Counted from the stretch's first letter, positions 1 through 6,522 are shown. The stretch is DNA of 44,985 nucleotides from Clostridiales bacterium (GCA_015056385.1 SVGI01000005.1:1-44985), one strand, 5' to 3'. Numbers and translations: made by a program. Notes: generated by a model from the letters alone, not told the origin.

Positions 1-151
1 TCTTTACAAGCACATCACTTGACACAACGGCGCCGTCTTTGCCCATTTTTGTGATGGTGGCGATGCTGATGCCGGCTTTTTCGGCGAGTTCTTTCTTTCT
101 CATATCGCGGTCGATCAGAAGTTTAAAGAGTTTCTTATAGCTTGCAGCCAT
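1..151 (-). CDS. Small Cro/C1-type HTH transcriptional regulator (C-terminus outside window)
   Basis: The visible part is 50 residues and starts MAASYKKLFKLLIDRDMRKK. It continues with a helix-turn-helix pattern (ELAEKAGISIATITKMGKDG) at about residues 18-40, typical of the short XRE/Cro regulators found on mobile islands and beside plasmid or phage genes. The ATG is preceded by GAGGTG at a normal distance, so the start is good. The 3' end runs off the left edge of the window. A tandem pair of -10-like boxes lies upstream, and the matching -35 overlaps the stop codon of the retron gene, so the two genes are packed head to tail. It may regulate itself or the neighbouring island, but nothing here shows the target. 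Confidence 0.75.
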   Translation of the reverse strand, partial: MAASYKKLFKLLIDRDMRKKELAEKAGISIATITKMGKDGAVVSSDVLVK

Positions 152-187
152 TGTATGACACCTCATAAAATAAAATATAATTATCGC

Positions 188-232
188 ATTATAGCATAGA
201 TTCATTATAGCACAAATTGCGGCAAATTACAA
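188..232 (-). promoter_or_regulatory. Promoter of the HTH gene, duplicated -10 box
   Basis: On the minus strand TTGTAA (227-232) is followed after 17 bases by TATAAT (204-209). A second TATAAT (188-193) follows 16 bases further on within a short direct repeat (TGCTATAATG). The duplicated -10 may give two transcription starts, or the repeat may be an operator for the HTH protein. The -35 overlaps the stop codon of the reverse transcriptase. Confidence 0.5.
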
Positions 233-2089
233 TAGATTTCGACGGAGAAATCCTGCGATTTCAGCATTTTTCGTTTTTTCGTCACAGTTTTCGGCGGAGT
301 CTTTTCTTTGTTTACTGTGGGGCAACGGTTGACAAGAAAAACAAACGCCGATGAGGATTTTAGTCCTCATCGGCGTTGTTTGTTCTTTTGCTATAGACCT
401 CTCATACTCTTGCAAAACTGTTCTTATGGTATTCAAAAATGGGCGAAAACCACTAAAATCGATTTTTGCGTAATTTTCAAGTACATAGTTTGAAAAGTGA
501 TCTTTTCCGAAGAATTTTGCGTTGTCGAATTTGGATTCTAAGGACAATTTTTTGCCTCCCAATTCAACACCTCTCGTTTCTTCGGTAAACATATGCTCTA
601 TTTCACTTTCGTTTTTCCCTTCTACTAATGGATTGGTAAGAAGGAATAAATTACCGCGAGGTGTAAGTCTGAGAAACAACTCCGTCCCCAACAATGCTCT
701 TTGATTGTTATCAAGTTTCGCATGGTTCGCGAACTTATATAACGGCTTTTTACTATTGGTTATCTCATTGTCATAAACAAATATAACGGGATGTTGAGGT
801 ACACGCTGTGTAATTTTCAAAAAATAATCTAAATAGTTTATTCGATTGTCCTTCCCGGTAGAAACAAAGTGATTATACAGGTAAGTAAGTGAGTCAGCAC
901 CATCAAGCGCTAAAACAAACAAATACTTAAAACGCTTAGATCGCTTAAATAAATTCACTTTATAAATGAACTTTCCTTTTGCATCCTTCTCAATTAATTC
1001 CGGATATTCCGTATACAGATTTCTTAGGGCGGCTTTAATATATCTTACATCAGTTTTTCCTTCAGTAACTATGAGCGGCTTATCAACATCAAAGAAATAG
1101 CGGTAAAATAAAAATTGTTGATACTGCTTTTCACGTCCATTCAACACGAACGCATCATGTTTTCCGGTGGAATCGCACGTGTTGTTATACTTTTCTATCT
1201 GATCAATAAAAGCAAATCTTCCTTCAAGTTGTCTTGCAGTTCCTTCAACTCCATCTGCTTGATACGATCCATTGGTGTATAGTGAATGTGCCATGGCACG
1301 GACTTTTCGACAATACGAATGATCTACACTGATTTTCTTGTTAACAACAAGGCCAGTAACTATCTGCTTGGAATCACGGTACGTAATACGTGTTTTCTTC
1401 TCGTTTATTGAGAACCCAGCCTTTTTAACCTTTTTATCCAATTCTTCGTAGAATGAATCCCATCTTTCAAGGATGCTTCTATCATTGGTGGAAAAAGTCA
1501 TATCATCCGCGTAGCGCGTATAATACAGCTTATATCTTTTTGCCAAAGAAAGAAGATGCATATCCAACACTTGACAGATTAAATTAGTGATGATAGGCGA
1601 AGTAGGCGCTCCTTGCAGAAGTTTCCCTTGATAACAGGCTAATTGTGCTATTGTAACAGCTACTTCGTGTGGTAAATTGAAATACTTATTCTTTTCAAAA
1701 AAGCCACACACCCTACCAATATGAATACTATCAAAGAAATCTTTCAAATCAACATTGACTACTACTCTTTTGTTACGGTGTATTTTAGCATTTGTGATAA
1801 TGCTTTTTCCTTCCTCGAATGCATGGGATATATTTGGCTTTATCCATAACTCTTCATAAATGGATTTTTGATGTTCCCATAAAGCATCAGCCAATTGTCG
1901 CTGTACGCCTTTTAGGTCGCCCGTAGGAGCACATATGCGCCGAGGATCACCCGATTTTTTGGGAATTTCAAATTCCGTATAATATGAATCCACACCTCTT
2001 TTAAACAAAATATAAGTTATTTTTGAAGGAGGGATATTCAAATAATCAGCCAAATCGCTTCTCGATTTAATGTTTTTAAATGCTGTCAT
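227..2089 (-). CDS. Retron reverse transcriptase fused to a TOPRIM domain (Ec67/Eco2-like)
   Basis: The protein has 620 residues from an ATG with a strong GGGAGGT site 5 bases upstream; the open frame reaches 11 codons further but without support. The RT domain spans about 1-320 and has QGAPTSP (159-165) and the catalytic YADD (193-196). Both retron signatures are present: NAxxH (N100-H104) and VTG (244-246). A TOPRIM domain follows, with VTEGKTD (341-347, metal-binding E343), LDGAD (395-399) and VYDNE (438-442). This architecture is that of retron Ec67 (about 586 aa), a phage-defence system in which the RT makes msDNA from the adjacent RNA and the TOPRIM nuclease is the presumed effector. 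The last ~40 residues are odd: they read through a terminator-like hairpin (residues 571-582) and a flanking repeat, so the native stop was probably lost. Function is by family; activity is not shown. Confidence 0.92.
   Translation of the reverse strand: MTAFKNIKSRSDLADYLNIPPSKITYILFKRGVDSYYTEFEIPKKSGDPRRICAPTGDLKGVQRQLADALWEHQKSIYEELWIKPNISHAFEEGKSIITNAKIHRNKRVVVNVDLKDFFDSIHIGRVCGFFEKNKYFNLPHEVAVTIAQLACYQGKLLQGAPTSPIITNLICQVLDMHLLSLAKRYKLYYTRYADDMTFSTNDRSILERWDSFYEELDKKVKKAGFSINEKKTRITYRDSKQIVTGLVVNKKISVDHSYCRKVRAMAHSLYTNGSYQADGVEGTARQLEGRFAFIDQIEKYNNTCDSTGKHDAFVLNGREKQYQQFLFYRYFFDVDKPLIVTEGKTDVRYIKAALRNLYTEYPELIEKDAKGKFIYKVNLFKRSKRFKYLFVLALDGADSLTYLYNHFVSTGKDNRINYLDYFLKITQRVPQHPVIFVYDNEITNSKKPLYKFANHAKLDNNQRALLGTELFLRLTPRGNLFLLTNPLVEGKNESEIEHMFTEETRGVELGGKKLSLESKFDNAKFFGKDHFSNYVLENYAKIDFSGFRPFLNTIRTVLQEYERSIAKEQTTPMRTKILIGVCFSCQPLPHSKQRKDSAENCDEKTKNAEIAGFLRRNLL
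304..334. repeat. Left copy of an imperfect 31-bp direct repeat flanking the retron
   Basis: This matches 2315-2345 at about 26 of 31 positions. The shared core is TTCTTTGT-TACTG-G-GGCAA-GG-TGACA. The left copy lies inside the 3' end of the RT frame and the right copy lies upstream of the retron promoter, so the pair brackets the whole retron. It may be a target duplication, an old recombination or attachment site, or a dispersed repeat. Confidence 0.55.
331..377 (-). terminator. Intrinsic terminator embedded in the 3' end of the retron RT frame
   Basis: A perfect 13-bp stem (345-357 with 364-376, containing CGCCGATGAGGA) and a 6-base loop are followed on the minus strand by a T-rich tract (TTTGTTTTTCTT). 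This is a classic terminator for the retron transcript, yet the RT frame runs through it. The other strand is also T-rich after the stem, so it could work in both directions. Confidence 0.7.
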
Positions 2090-2116
2090 TCTTACCTCCC
2101 GAATAATAAAGAAAGG

Positions 2117-2245
2117 GCGCATGGCAACTCATTAAGCAAACGCAAACGCGTATACAGGTTTTCAGGGATTGCACGACGAAGCAAATGCCCCGAACATTTT
2201 TGTCAACACTTGCGAAACACAAGCACAAAATCTTGCCATGCGCTT
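2117..2245 (-). ncRNA. Retron msr-msd RNA
   Basis: An 11-bp perfect inverted repeat GCGCATGGCAA (a1 at 2233-2243, a2 at 2117-2127 on the minus strand) encloses 105 bases immediately upstream of the RT gene, which is the diagnostic layout of a retron primer-template RNA. Just after a1 is a G (2232) that could be the branching guanosine. Two hairpins follow in the msr half: a G-U-rich 7-bp stem (2226-2206) with loop UGUUUCG, and a 5-bp stem AAAUG/CAUUU (2199-2183) with loop UUCGGGG. The msd half (about 2182-2128) shows no strong long stem by eye. The promoter at 2252-2280 predicts a start near 2245, two bases before a1, so the RNA begins where expected. a2 ends 27 bases before the RT start codon. 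Confidence 0.82.
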
Positions 2246-2251
2246 ACAGTA

Positions 2252-2280
2252 ATTATATCACAAAAATCGACTTTTTTCAA
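2252..2280 (-). promoter_or_regulatory. Retron promoter
   Basis: TTGAAA (2275-2280) and TATAAT (2252-2257) are spaced exactly 17 bases apart on the minus strand. The predicted start near 2245 coincides with the 5' end of the msr-msd RNA, which supports both calls. Confidence 0.75.
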
Positions 2281-2314
2281 TATGCCAATGTAACATATCT
2301 TTGACAAATGCCTA

Positions 2315-2345
2315 TTCTTTGTCTACTGCGAGGCAATGGGTGACA
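2315..2345. repeat. Right copy of the imperfect 31-bp direct repeat flanking the retron
   Basis: It pairs with 304-334 in the same orientation. It lies between the retron promoter and the promoters of the divergent nucleotidyltransferase gene, so it could mark the right end of a retron cassette. Confidence 0.5.
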
Positions 2346-2350
2346 CGCTC

Positions 2351-2418
2351 TTGAGATTTCGACATTTTTATGATATAATGAGAATAGTTCTTGACAAACC
2401 AAAAAATTGTAGTATAAT
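2351..2418 (+). promoter_or_regulatory. Tandem sigma-A promoters of the nucleotidyltransferase gene
   Basis: The nearer promoter is TTGACA (2391-2396), 16 bases, TATAAT (2413-2418). A second one upstream is TTGAGA (2351-2356), 17 bases, TATAAT (2374-2379). Both fire away from the retron. Such strong sequences suggest constitutive expression. Confidence 0.6.
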
Positions 2419-2475
2419 ATAATGTTTTAGCAAGCAATGCTATTTGGACGGGTTGGGGAGAAAAAGGAGAAAGAT

Positions 2476-3132
2476 ATGTATCATTACATCGAAGACATGG
2501 AATTTCTAAAACGAATGAAAAGCCTTTGCTCCGACATTGTCAACCAACTTGTACAAAGCATCAATAATGATTCAATGCTGACAGTTGAAGCTCATTTAGT
2601 CGGAAGCGGAGCAAGAAATCTCATCACGCAAAACGCTAACGAACCCATCGATCTTGACTACAATCTTTGTGTGCTTGAAGTGTTTGGAATTAATTTCAAT
2701 AATGGCGAAACAATCAAGAATCATATCCAAAAACATTTTAATGCAATCTTGAAACACAATGGTTGGGATGATTGTCAAGATTCAACCTCTGCTTTATCAA
2801 CAGAATTAAGGCATTTCAAAAAAGGTAACAAAACTGAATTTAAAATTGATCTTGCTATTGTTCGCAAAAGCAGACACGGTTGGGAGCGCCTGATTCACAG
2901 AAAAACAGGTTTTGTTGCGTTTGACCAATGGTATTGGAACGAAGCTCCGAATTCAAGAGGATTGACTGATAAAGTTAGAGATATAAAACGAGAAAACCTT
3001 TGGCTTGAGGTAATAGATTTATACCTGGAAAAGAAAAATATGTACCTGCGCCGCGGAGAAAAAAACAATCATCCATCTTTTAACGTGTACATAGAAACCA
3101 TAAATGAAATTCACTATAAATACTTCCGTTGA
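2476..3132 (+). CDS. Nucleotidyltransferase-fold protein (polymerase-beta superfamily)
   Basis: This 218-residue protein is read from an ATG with AAGGAG 6 bases upstream; an upstream in-frame ATG at 2437 has no ribosome site. It carries the polymerase-beta-type catalytic signature: GS (43-44), DLD (D59, D61) and a third acidic strand KIDLAIV (D125). All three metal ligands are therefore present and an active nucleotidyltransferase is likely. It has no signal peptide or membrane segment. Proteins of this general type include antibiotic nucleotidyltransferases, toxin-inactivating enzymes and CD-NTases; nothing visible decides between them and I do not recognise a named family. It is divergent from the retron across a shared intergenic region and ends in its own terminator. 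A link with the retron is inferred only from proximity. Confidence 0.8.
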   Translation: MYHYIEDMEFLKRMKSLCSDIVNQLVQSINNDSMLTVEAHLVGSGARNLITQNANEPIDLDYNLCVLEVFGINFNNGETIKNHIQKHFNAILKHNGWDDCQDSTSALSTELRHFKKGNKTEFKIDLAIVRKSRHGWERLIHRKTGFVAFDQWYWNEAPNSRGLTDKVRDIKRENLWLEVIDLYLEKKNMYLRRGEKNNHPSFNVYIETINEIHYKYFR

Positions 3133-3187
3133 AACAAAGGATAAAGGCCTTGACAAACCTTCGATTCAGAGTTAACATACAGGCGGC

Positions 3188-3231
3188 AAAGCTCCCCCGA
3201 GATGAAAATCATCGTTTCGGGGGAGCTTTTT
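3188..3231 (+). terminator. Terminator after the nucleotidyltransferase gene
   Basis: The outer stem AGCTCCCCCGA pairs with TCGGGGGAGCT, with an inner GATG/CATC stem, followed by TTTTT. It is a strong GC-rich intrinsic terminator about 55 bases after the stop codon. Confidence 0.85.
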
Positions 3232-3377
3232 GTTGACCACAGTTTATCCCACTTTGACGCACGGAGCACACGGGAACACTGTGCACGAGAGGTCAGGAGA
3301 GGGTCTAAAAATAATCAGAACGCGTTAGAAATGATGCGAAAGCAGTAGAAACGAGGCTCGGACCTGCCTTTTGGAAT

Positions 3378-3950
3378 GTGTATAAACCCGGTGCAGACGA
3401 GCATTACTACGTCCACATGATGAGAAAGCACACGGATTTTATACCTGAGCTTGCATTTGTGCTTGAAAAAAACGGAGAAATTATAGGTAATATAATGTAT
3501 ACAAAAGCCTGGCTTGTTGATGAGGACGGAAACAGAAAAAGCATTGTTACACTTGGACCTCTTTGTATTTCTCCAAAATATCAAAGACACAGGCTTGGGA
3601 AAATACTTATCGAACACTCGTTTGATGTCGCTATAAAAATGGGATATGATGTAAACATCAACTTTGGCAACCCCGGAAACTACGTTAGCCGCGGCTTTGT
3701 AAGCTGTAAAAAGAAAAACGTCTCGTTTGGTGCTAAGGGTAATTATCCTGTTGCACTTTTGGTGAGAGAGCTTATACCCGACGTACTTGACGGCAAAAAA
3801 TGGATATATATACCTAGCAATGCCGCAGAATGCTGCAATGATATACAGGCTGTAGAAGAATTTGATGCAACATTCCCTCCAAAAGAAAAGAAATGGATGC
3901 CCAGTCAGGAGGAATTTTATATATACAGTCATTCCTCGGTGGTAAGATGA
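3378..3950 (+). CDS. GNAT-family N-acetyltransferase, 5'-truncated, probably decayed
   Basis: The open frame gives 190 residues of a GNAT protein with the acetyl-CoA-binding region LGPLCISPKYQRHRLGKIL (about 56-74) and the family-typical FGNPGNYVSRGF (95-106). The only available start is a GTG in the middle of a conserved helix (AFWN-VYKPG), with no ribosome site. Codons upstream still spell family-like residues in the same frame (NDAKAVE at 3330-3350). Further upstream, in another frame, IIR (3311-3319) resembles a GNAT N-terminus, so the 5' end appears frameshifted and has lost its ATG. The first strand and helix of the fold, roughly 30 residues, are missing, so activity is doubtful. The damage sits at the right edge of the retron island, which suggests the junction caused it. 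Confidence 0.75.
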   Translation: MYKPGADEHYYVHMMRKHTDFIPELAFVLEKNGEIIGNIMYTKAWLVDEDGNRKSIVTLGPLCISPKYQRHRLGKILIEHSFDVAIKMGYDVNINFGNPGNYVSRGFVSCKKKNVSFGAKGNYPVALLVRELIPDVLDGKKWIYIPSNAAECCNDIQAVEEFDATFPPKEKKWMPSQEEFYIYSHSSVVR

Positions 3951-4036
3951 TAAATGATAATATACAGCTTTTAGAATAAATAACAGTTGTTAGATCTTAA
4001 CATCCTGTTTATTCACCAGCAACCACTTCAAGCATT

Positions 4037-4079
4037 AAAAAAATCCGACCCGTGAATGTACCATGGGGCGGATTTTTTT
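4037..4079. terminator. Bidirectional terminator between the convergent GNAT and bcp genes
   Basis: AAATCCG pairs with CGGATTT, extended by CCC/GGG, with an A-run on the left and a T-run on the right. It can stop both the plus-strand GNAT transcript and the minus-strand bcp transcript. Confidence 0.75.
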
Positions 4080-4111
4080 CAAATTTTTAATCTGTCATTA
4101 CACTCTTCCAC

Positions 4112-4564
4112 TTACAAAAGGGAGAGAACCTCCTCAGCGTTTGTATCAGGCTTTACGTTAGGCATAATATACGATATTCTGCCATCTTCATCTATAATAA
4201 AGGTAGTACGTACAACACCCATACTTACCTTACCGTAAAGCTTCTTTTCCTTCCAGACACCGTATTTTTGAGCAACATCAAGCTCTGCATCAGACAGAAG
4301 TATAAAAGGAAGGTTGTATTTTTCCGCGAATTTTATATGTGAGGCTTCCTTATCCTTGCTTATACCAATAACCTGTACCCCCTTTTCAGTAAACTGATTA
4401 TACAAGCCTGCAAACGCACACGCCTGCCTCGTACAACCGGGGGTGTTATCCTTTGGGTAAAAATAAAGCACGACCCTCTTCCCTCTGAAATCAGAAAGGG
4501 AAACGTTGTTCGAATTTTTATCCTTTAAGGTAAATTCCGGAGCAATTTCTCCAACAGTAAGCAT
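4112..4564 (-). CDS. bcp: Thiol peroxidase of the Bcp/PrxQ peroxiredoxin family
   Basis: This is 150 residues from the ATG that follows AAGGAG (MLTVGEIAPEF...), full length for the family. It reduces hydrogen peroxide and organic peroxides using thioredoxin. The peroxidatic motif TPGCT (C44) and a resolving cysteine five residues later (C49) match the atypical two-cysteine Bcp type. The protein is cytoplasmic. It lies just downstream of the rubrerythrin gene behind a terminator-like hairpin, and near thioredoxin, its likely electron donor. An upstream ATG in frame overlaps the ribosome site and was not used. Confidence 0.93.
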   Translation of the reverse strand: MLTVGEIAPEFTLKDKNSNNVSLSDFRGKRVVLYFYPKDNTPGCTRQACAFAGLYNQFTEKGVQVIGISKDKEASHIKFAEKYNLPFILLSDAELDVAQKYGVWKEKKLYGKVSMGVVRTTFIIDEDGRISYIMPNVKPDTNAEEVLSLL

Positions 4565-4586
4565 ATATAATTTCTCCTTTTCTAAC

Positions 4587-4615
4587 AAAAAAGGCGCCGT
4601 GCTGTGGCGCCCTTT
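4587..4615 (-). terminator. Terminator or attenuator between rbr and bcp
   Basis: On the minus strand GGCGCC-ACAGCAC-GGCGCC is followed by TTTTTTG. It sits between the two same-strand genes with no promoter visible in the 60-base gap, so bcp is probably expressed by partial read-through from rbr. Confidence 0.75.
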
Positions 4616-4626
4616 GAATATCTAAA

Positions 4627-5286
4627 TCAATAATTTTCTTTTCTGATTTCGAAATATGCCTTGGCATGCTTACATACAGGGCAAATTTCGGGAGCCTTTG
4701 TTCCTACAACGAGATGTCCGCAGTTACGGCATTCCCACATAACAACGCCGCTCTTTTCGAAAACAGAGTTTGTTTCAACGTTGTTCAAAAGTGCGCGATA
4801 TCTTTCCTCGTGTGTCTTTTCGATAGCAGCAACGCCTCTAAACTGCTCCGCAAGCTCGTGGAAGCCTTCCTCGTCTGCCTCTTTTGCGAATGTAGCGTAC
4901 ATATCTGTCCACTCGTAATTTTCACCCTCTGCTGCATGAAGGAGGTTTTCTGCTGTATCACCAAGTCCGCCCAAAGCCTTGAACCAAAGCTTCGCATGCT
5001 CCATTTCATTGTTTGCTGTCTGAATGAAAATAGCTGCTATTTGCTCATAACCCGCCTTTTTTGCAACGGATGCAAAATAAGTGTATTTGTTTCTTGCCTG
5101 TGATTCGCCTGCAAAAGCATCTCTGAGGTTCTGCTCTGTTTTTGTTCCTGCATAGGGATTTTTTGAATCCGCTACTGCAATCTTTTCAAATTTAGAAGCG
5201 GGCTGCTTGCAAAGAGGGCATTTGAAATCATCTGACATTGTACCCTCATGAATATAGCCGCATATACTGCATTTCCATTTTTCCAT
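4627..5286 (-). CDS. rbr: Rubrerythrin with N- and C-terminal rubredoxin domains
   Basis: The protein has 219 residues. An N-terminal rubredoxin-like iron site (C6, C9, C23, C26) precedes a diiron four-helix domain (E61, E94/H97, E137/E140, E156/H159), and a second rubredoxin site closes the protein (C186, C189, C202, C205). Rubrerythrins reduce peroxide in anaerobes with electrons from NAD(P)H through rubredoxin. Most have one rubredoxin domain, at the C-terminus in the classical form or the N-terminus in the reverse form; having both is less usual. AAGGAG precedes the ATG. The gene is divergent from the Crp/Fnr regulator with facing promoters only about 20 bases apart, which suggests joint control. 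Confidence 0.93.
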   Translation of the reverse strand: MEKWKCSICGYIHEGTMSDDFKCPLCKQPASKFEKIAVADSKNPYAGTKTEQNLRDAFAGESQARNKYTYFASVAKKAGYEQIAAIFIQTANNEMEHAKLWFKALGGLGDTAENLLHAAEGENYEWTDMYATFAKEADEEGFHELAEQFRGVAAIEKTHEERYRALLNNVETNSVFEKSGVVMWECRNCGHLVVGTKAPEICPVCKHAKAYFEIRKENY

Positions 5287-5321
5287 AGTTAATTCTCCTT
5301 TGCGTATTTTTATCTTGTAAT

Positions 5322-5350
5322 ATTATACATCCTTTATTACCCAAAAACAA
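5322..5350 (-). promoter_or_regulatory. Promoter of rbr
   Basis: TTGTTT (5345-5350) and TATAAT (5322-5327) are spaced 17 bases on the minus strand. The -35 lies inside an imperfect dyad, CAAAAAC (5342-5348) facing GTTTTTTG (5355-5362), which could be an operator shared with the divergent regulator gene. Confidence 0.6.
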
Positions 5351-5369
5351 CACCGTTTTTTGTCAAATA

Positions 5370-5398
5370 TTGTTTTATTTTCCCTGGAGTAGTATAAT
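5370..5398 (+). promoter_or_regulatory. Promoter of the Crp/Fnr regulator
   Basis: TTGTTT (5370-5375) and TATAAT (5393-5398) are spaced 17 bases apart, about 30 bases before the start codon. The rbr promoter uses the same hexamers on the other strand. Confidence 0.6.
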
Positions 5399-5429
5399 AT
5401 TTGAGTAATTTATTAAAGGCAGGTTTTTT

Positions 5430-6092
5430 ATGTTTGATTCCGCATATAAAAGTATTTTCCCATTTTGGGAGACAATATCCCGGGAGGACAGAGATTATAT
5501 CTGTGATAACTCTGTTAATTTATTCTATAAAAAAGGGACTACGATACACGATGGAAGCGAATGCTCCGGAGTTTTTATACTTCGTTCCGGAAGCCTGAGA
5601 ATTTACATTATGTCTGAAGATGGAAAGGATGTAACACTTTACCGCTTACACCAGGGAGATATGTGTATGCTTTCTGCCTCCTGTGTACTTCAAGCTATTA
5701 CATTCGACGTTTTTATTGATGCGGAAGAGGATTGCGAGTGCTTTGTGATAAACGGAAGAGCATACGAAGCCGTTCAAGAAAGAAATCCTGACGTTAAGAT
5801 ATTCACCCTGGAAACTGCGGTAAGCCGCTTTTCAGATGTTATGTGGGTGCTTCAGCAGGTACTGTTTATGAGTATAGACAAACGCCTTGCCATATTCCTT
5901 TATGACGAGGCCAACCGCCTTAAAACAGATACCCTTATACTGACACACGAGCAGATCGCAAAATATATCGGATCTGCCCGTGAGGTTGTGTCCAGAATGC
6001 TTAAATACTTTTCCAACGAAGGCATCGTCGAGGTTTCACGCAAGGGAATCAAGATTGTGGATAAGGCCAAGCTCAGTAAATTAGCCCTCTAA
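5430..6092 (+). CDS. Crp/Fnr-family transcriptional regulator, cysteine-rich, probably redox-linked
   Basis: The protein has 220 residues: a cyclic-nucleotide-binding-type sensor barrel (about 20-115), a dimer helix, and a winged helix-turn-helix (about 171-193). The recognition helix reads REVVSR (184-189); the arginine, glutamate and arginine match those with which E. coli CRP reads TGTGA. Six cysteines (25, 45, 79, 85, 102, 104), including a CEC pair, could sense oxygen or thiol state; no classical FNR iron-sulfur cluster pattern is seen. Its neighbours are all peroxide or thiol genes (rbr and bcp divergent, trxA convergent). A TGTGA-N5-TCACA site lies at 6447-6461. The 3' end overlaps the 3' end of trxA by 12 bases. 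The effector is unknown. Confidence 0.88.
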   Translation: MFDSAYKSIFPFWETISREDRDYICDNSVNLFYKKGTTIHDGSECSGVFILRSGSLRIYIMSEDGKDVTLYRLHQGDMCMLSASCVLQAITFDVFIDAEEDCECFVINGRAYEAVQERNPDVKIFTLETAVSRFSDVMWVLQQVLFMSIDKRLAIFLYDEANRLKTDTLILTHEQIAKYIGSAREVVSRMLKYFSNEGIVEVSRKGIKIVDKAKLSKLAL

Positions 6093-6389
6093 AAGCTTAA
6101 GAATTTCATCCTTAGGCCTTGCTCCCGTTGCCCTGTTTACTATTTTACCTTTATCCATAACAACAAGTGTGGGGATACTGTATACTCCAAACGCCTCTGC
6201 AAGCTCGCGCTCGTTATCAACGTTTACCTTTCCTACGACATATTGAGGATTTTCATTTGCGATTTCATCCACTATGGGGGCTACCATACGGCAGGGGCCG
6301 CACCAATCTGCGTAAAAATCCAACAAAACCTTTTTATCACCGTTTTTTATACTGTCAAAATTATCTCTTGTTACTTTCATTACCGACAT
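6081..6389 (-). CDS. trxA: Thioredoxin
   Basis: This is a 102-residue single-domain thioredoxin with the active site WCGPC (29-33), the cis-proline segment SIPT and the C-terminal helix, and no signal peptide. It is the expected reductant for Bcp nearby and for general protein disulfides. AGGAGG lies 8 bases before the ATG. It converges on and overlaps the regulator gene by 12 bases, with no terminator between them, so the two messages would be antisense at their 3' ends. The intergenic space upstream is shared with the URO-D gene and contains a Crp-type palindrome. Confidence 0.96.
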   Translation of the reverse strand: MSVMKVTRDNFDSIKNGDKKVLLDFYADWCGPCRMVAPIVDEIANENPQYVVGKVNVDNERELAEAFGVYSIPTLVVMDKGKIVNRATGARPKDEILKLLEG

Positions 6390-6446
6390 TTTTATGTCCT
6401 CCTTTATTTTTTTAGTTATATTTTACCCATTTTATATGTATTTTTC

Positions 6447-6461
6447 TGTGACTGAATCACA
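6447..6461. promoter_or_regulatory. Crp-type palindrome TGTGA-N5-TCACA
   Basis: Perfect 5-bp arms (TGTGA and TCACA) are separated by 5 bases, between trxA and the divergent URO-D gene and 6 bases upstream of the latter's -35. The half-site is the one recognised by CRP-type recognition helices with the RE--(S/G)R pattern, and such a protein is encoded 400 bases away. Binding is inferred. Confidence 0.45.
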
Positions 6462-6467
6462 TTTATA

Positions 6468-6496
6468 TTGACTTTACGTATACCATAGTGTAATAT
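6468..6496 (+). promoter_or_regulatory. Promoter of the URO-D gene pair
   Basis: TTGACT (6468-6473), 17 bases, TAATAT (6491-6496). The Crp-type site sits directly upstream, the position typical of an activator. Confidence 0.55.
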
Positions 6497-6522
6497 TGAA
6501 AAAAAGTCAAGAGGTGAAATCT

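Noticed and set aside
308-704. Plus-strand open frames opposite the retron RT
   Set aside because: They have no ribosome sites, low coding character, and lie antisense to a clear RT-TOPRIM gene.
2437-2475. Upstream start for the nucleotidyltransferase (13 more residues)
   Set aside because: That ATG has no ribosome site and lies close to the predicted transcription start; AAGGAG favours 2476.
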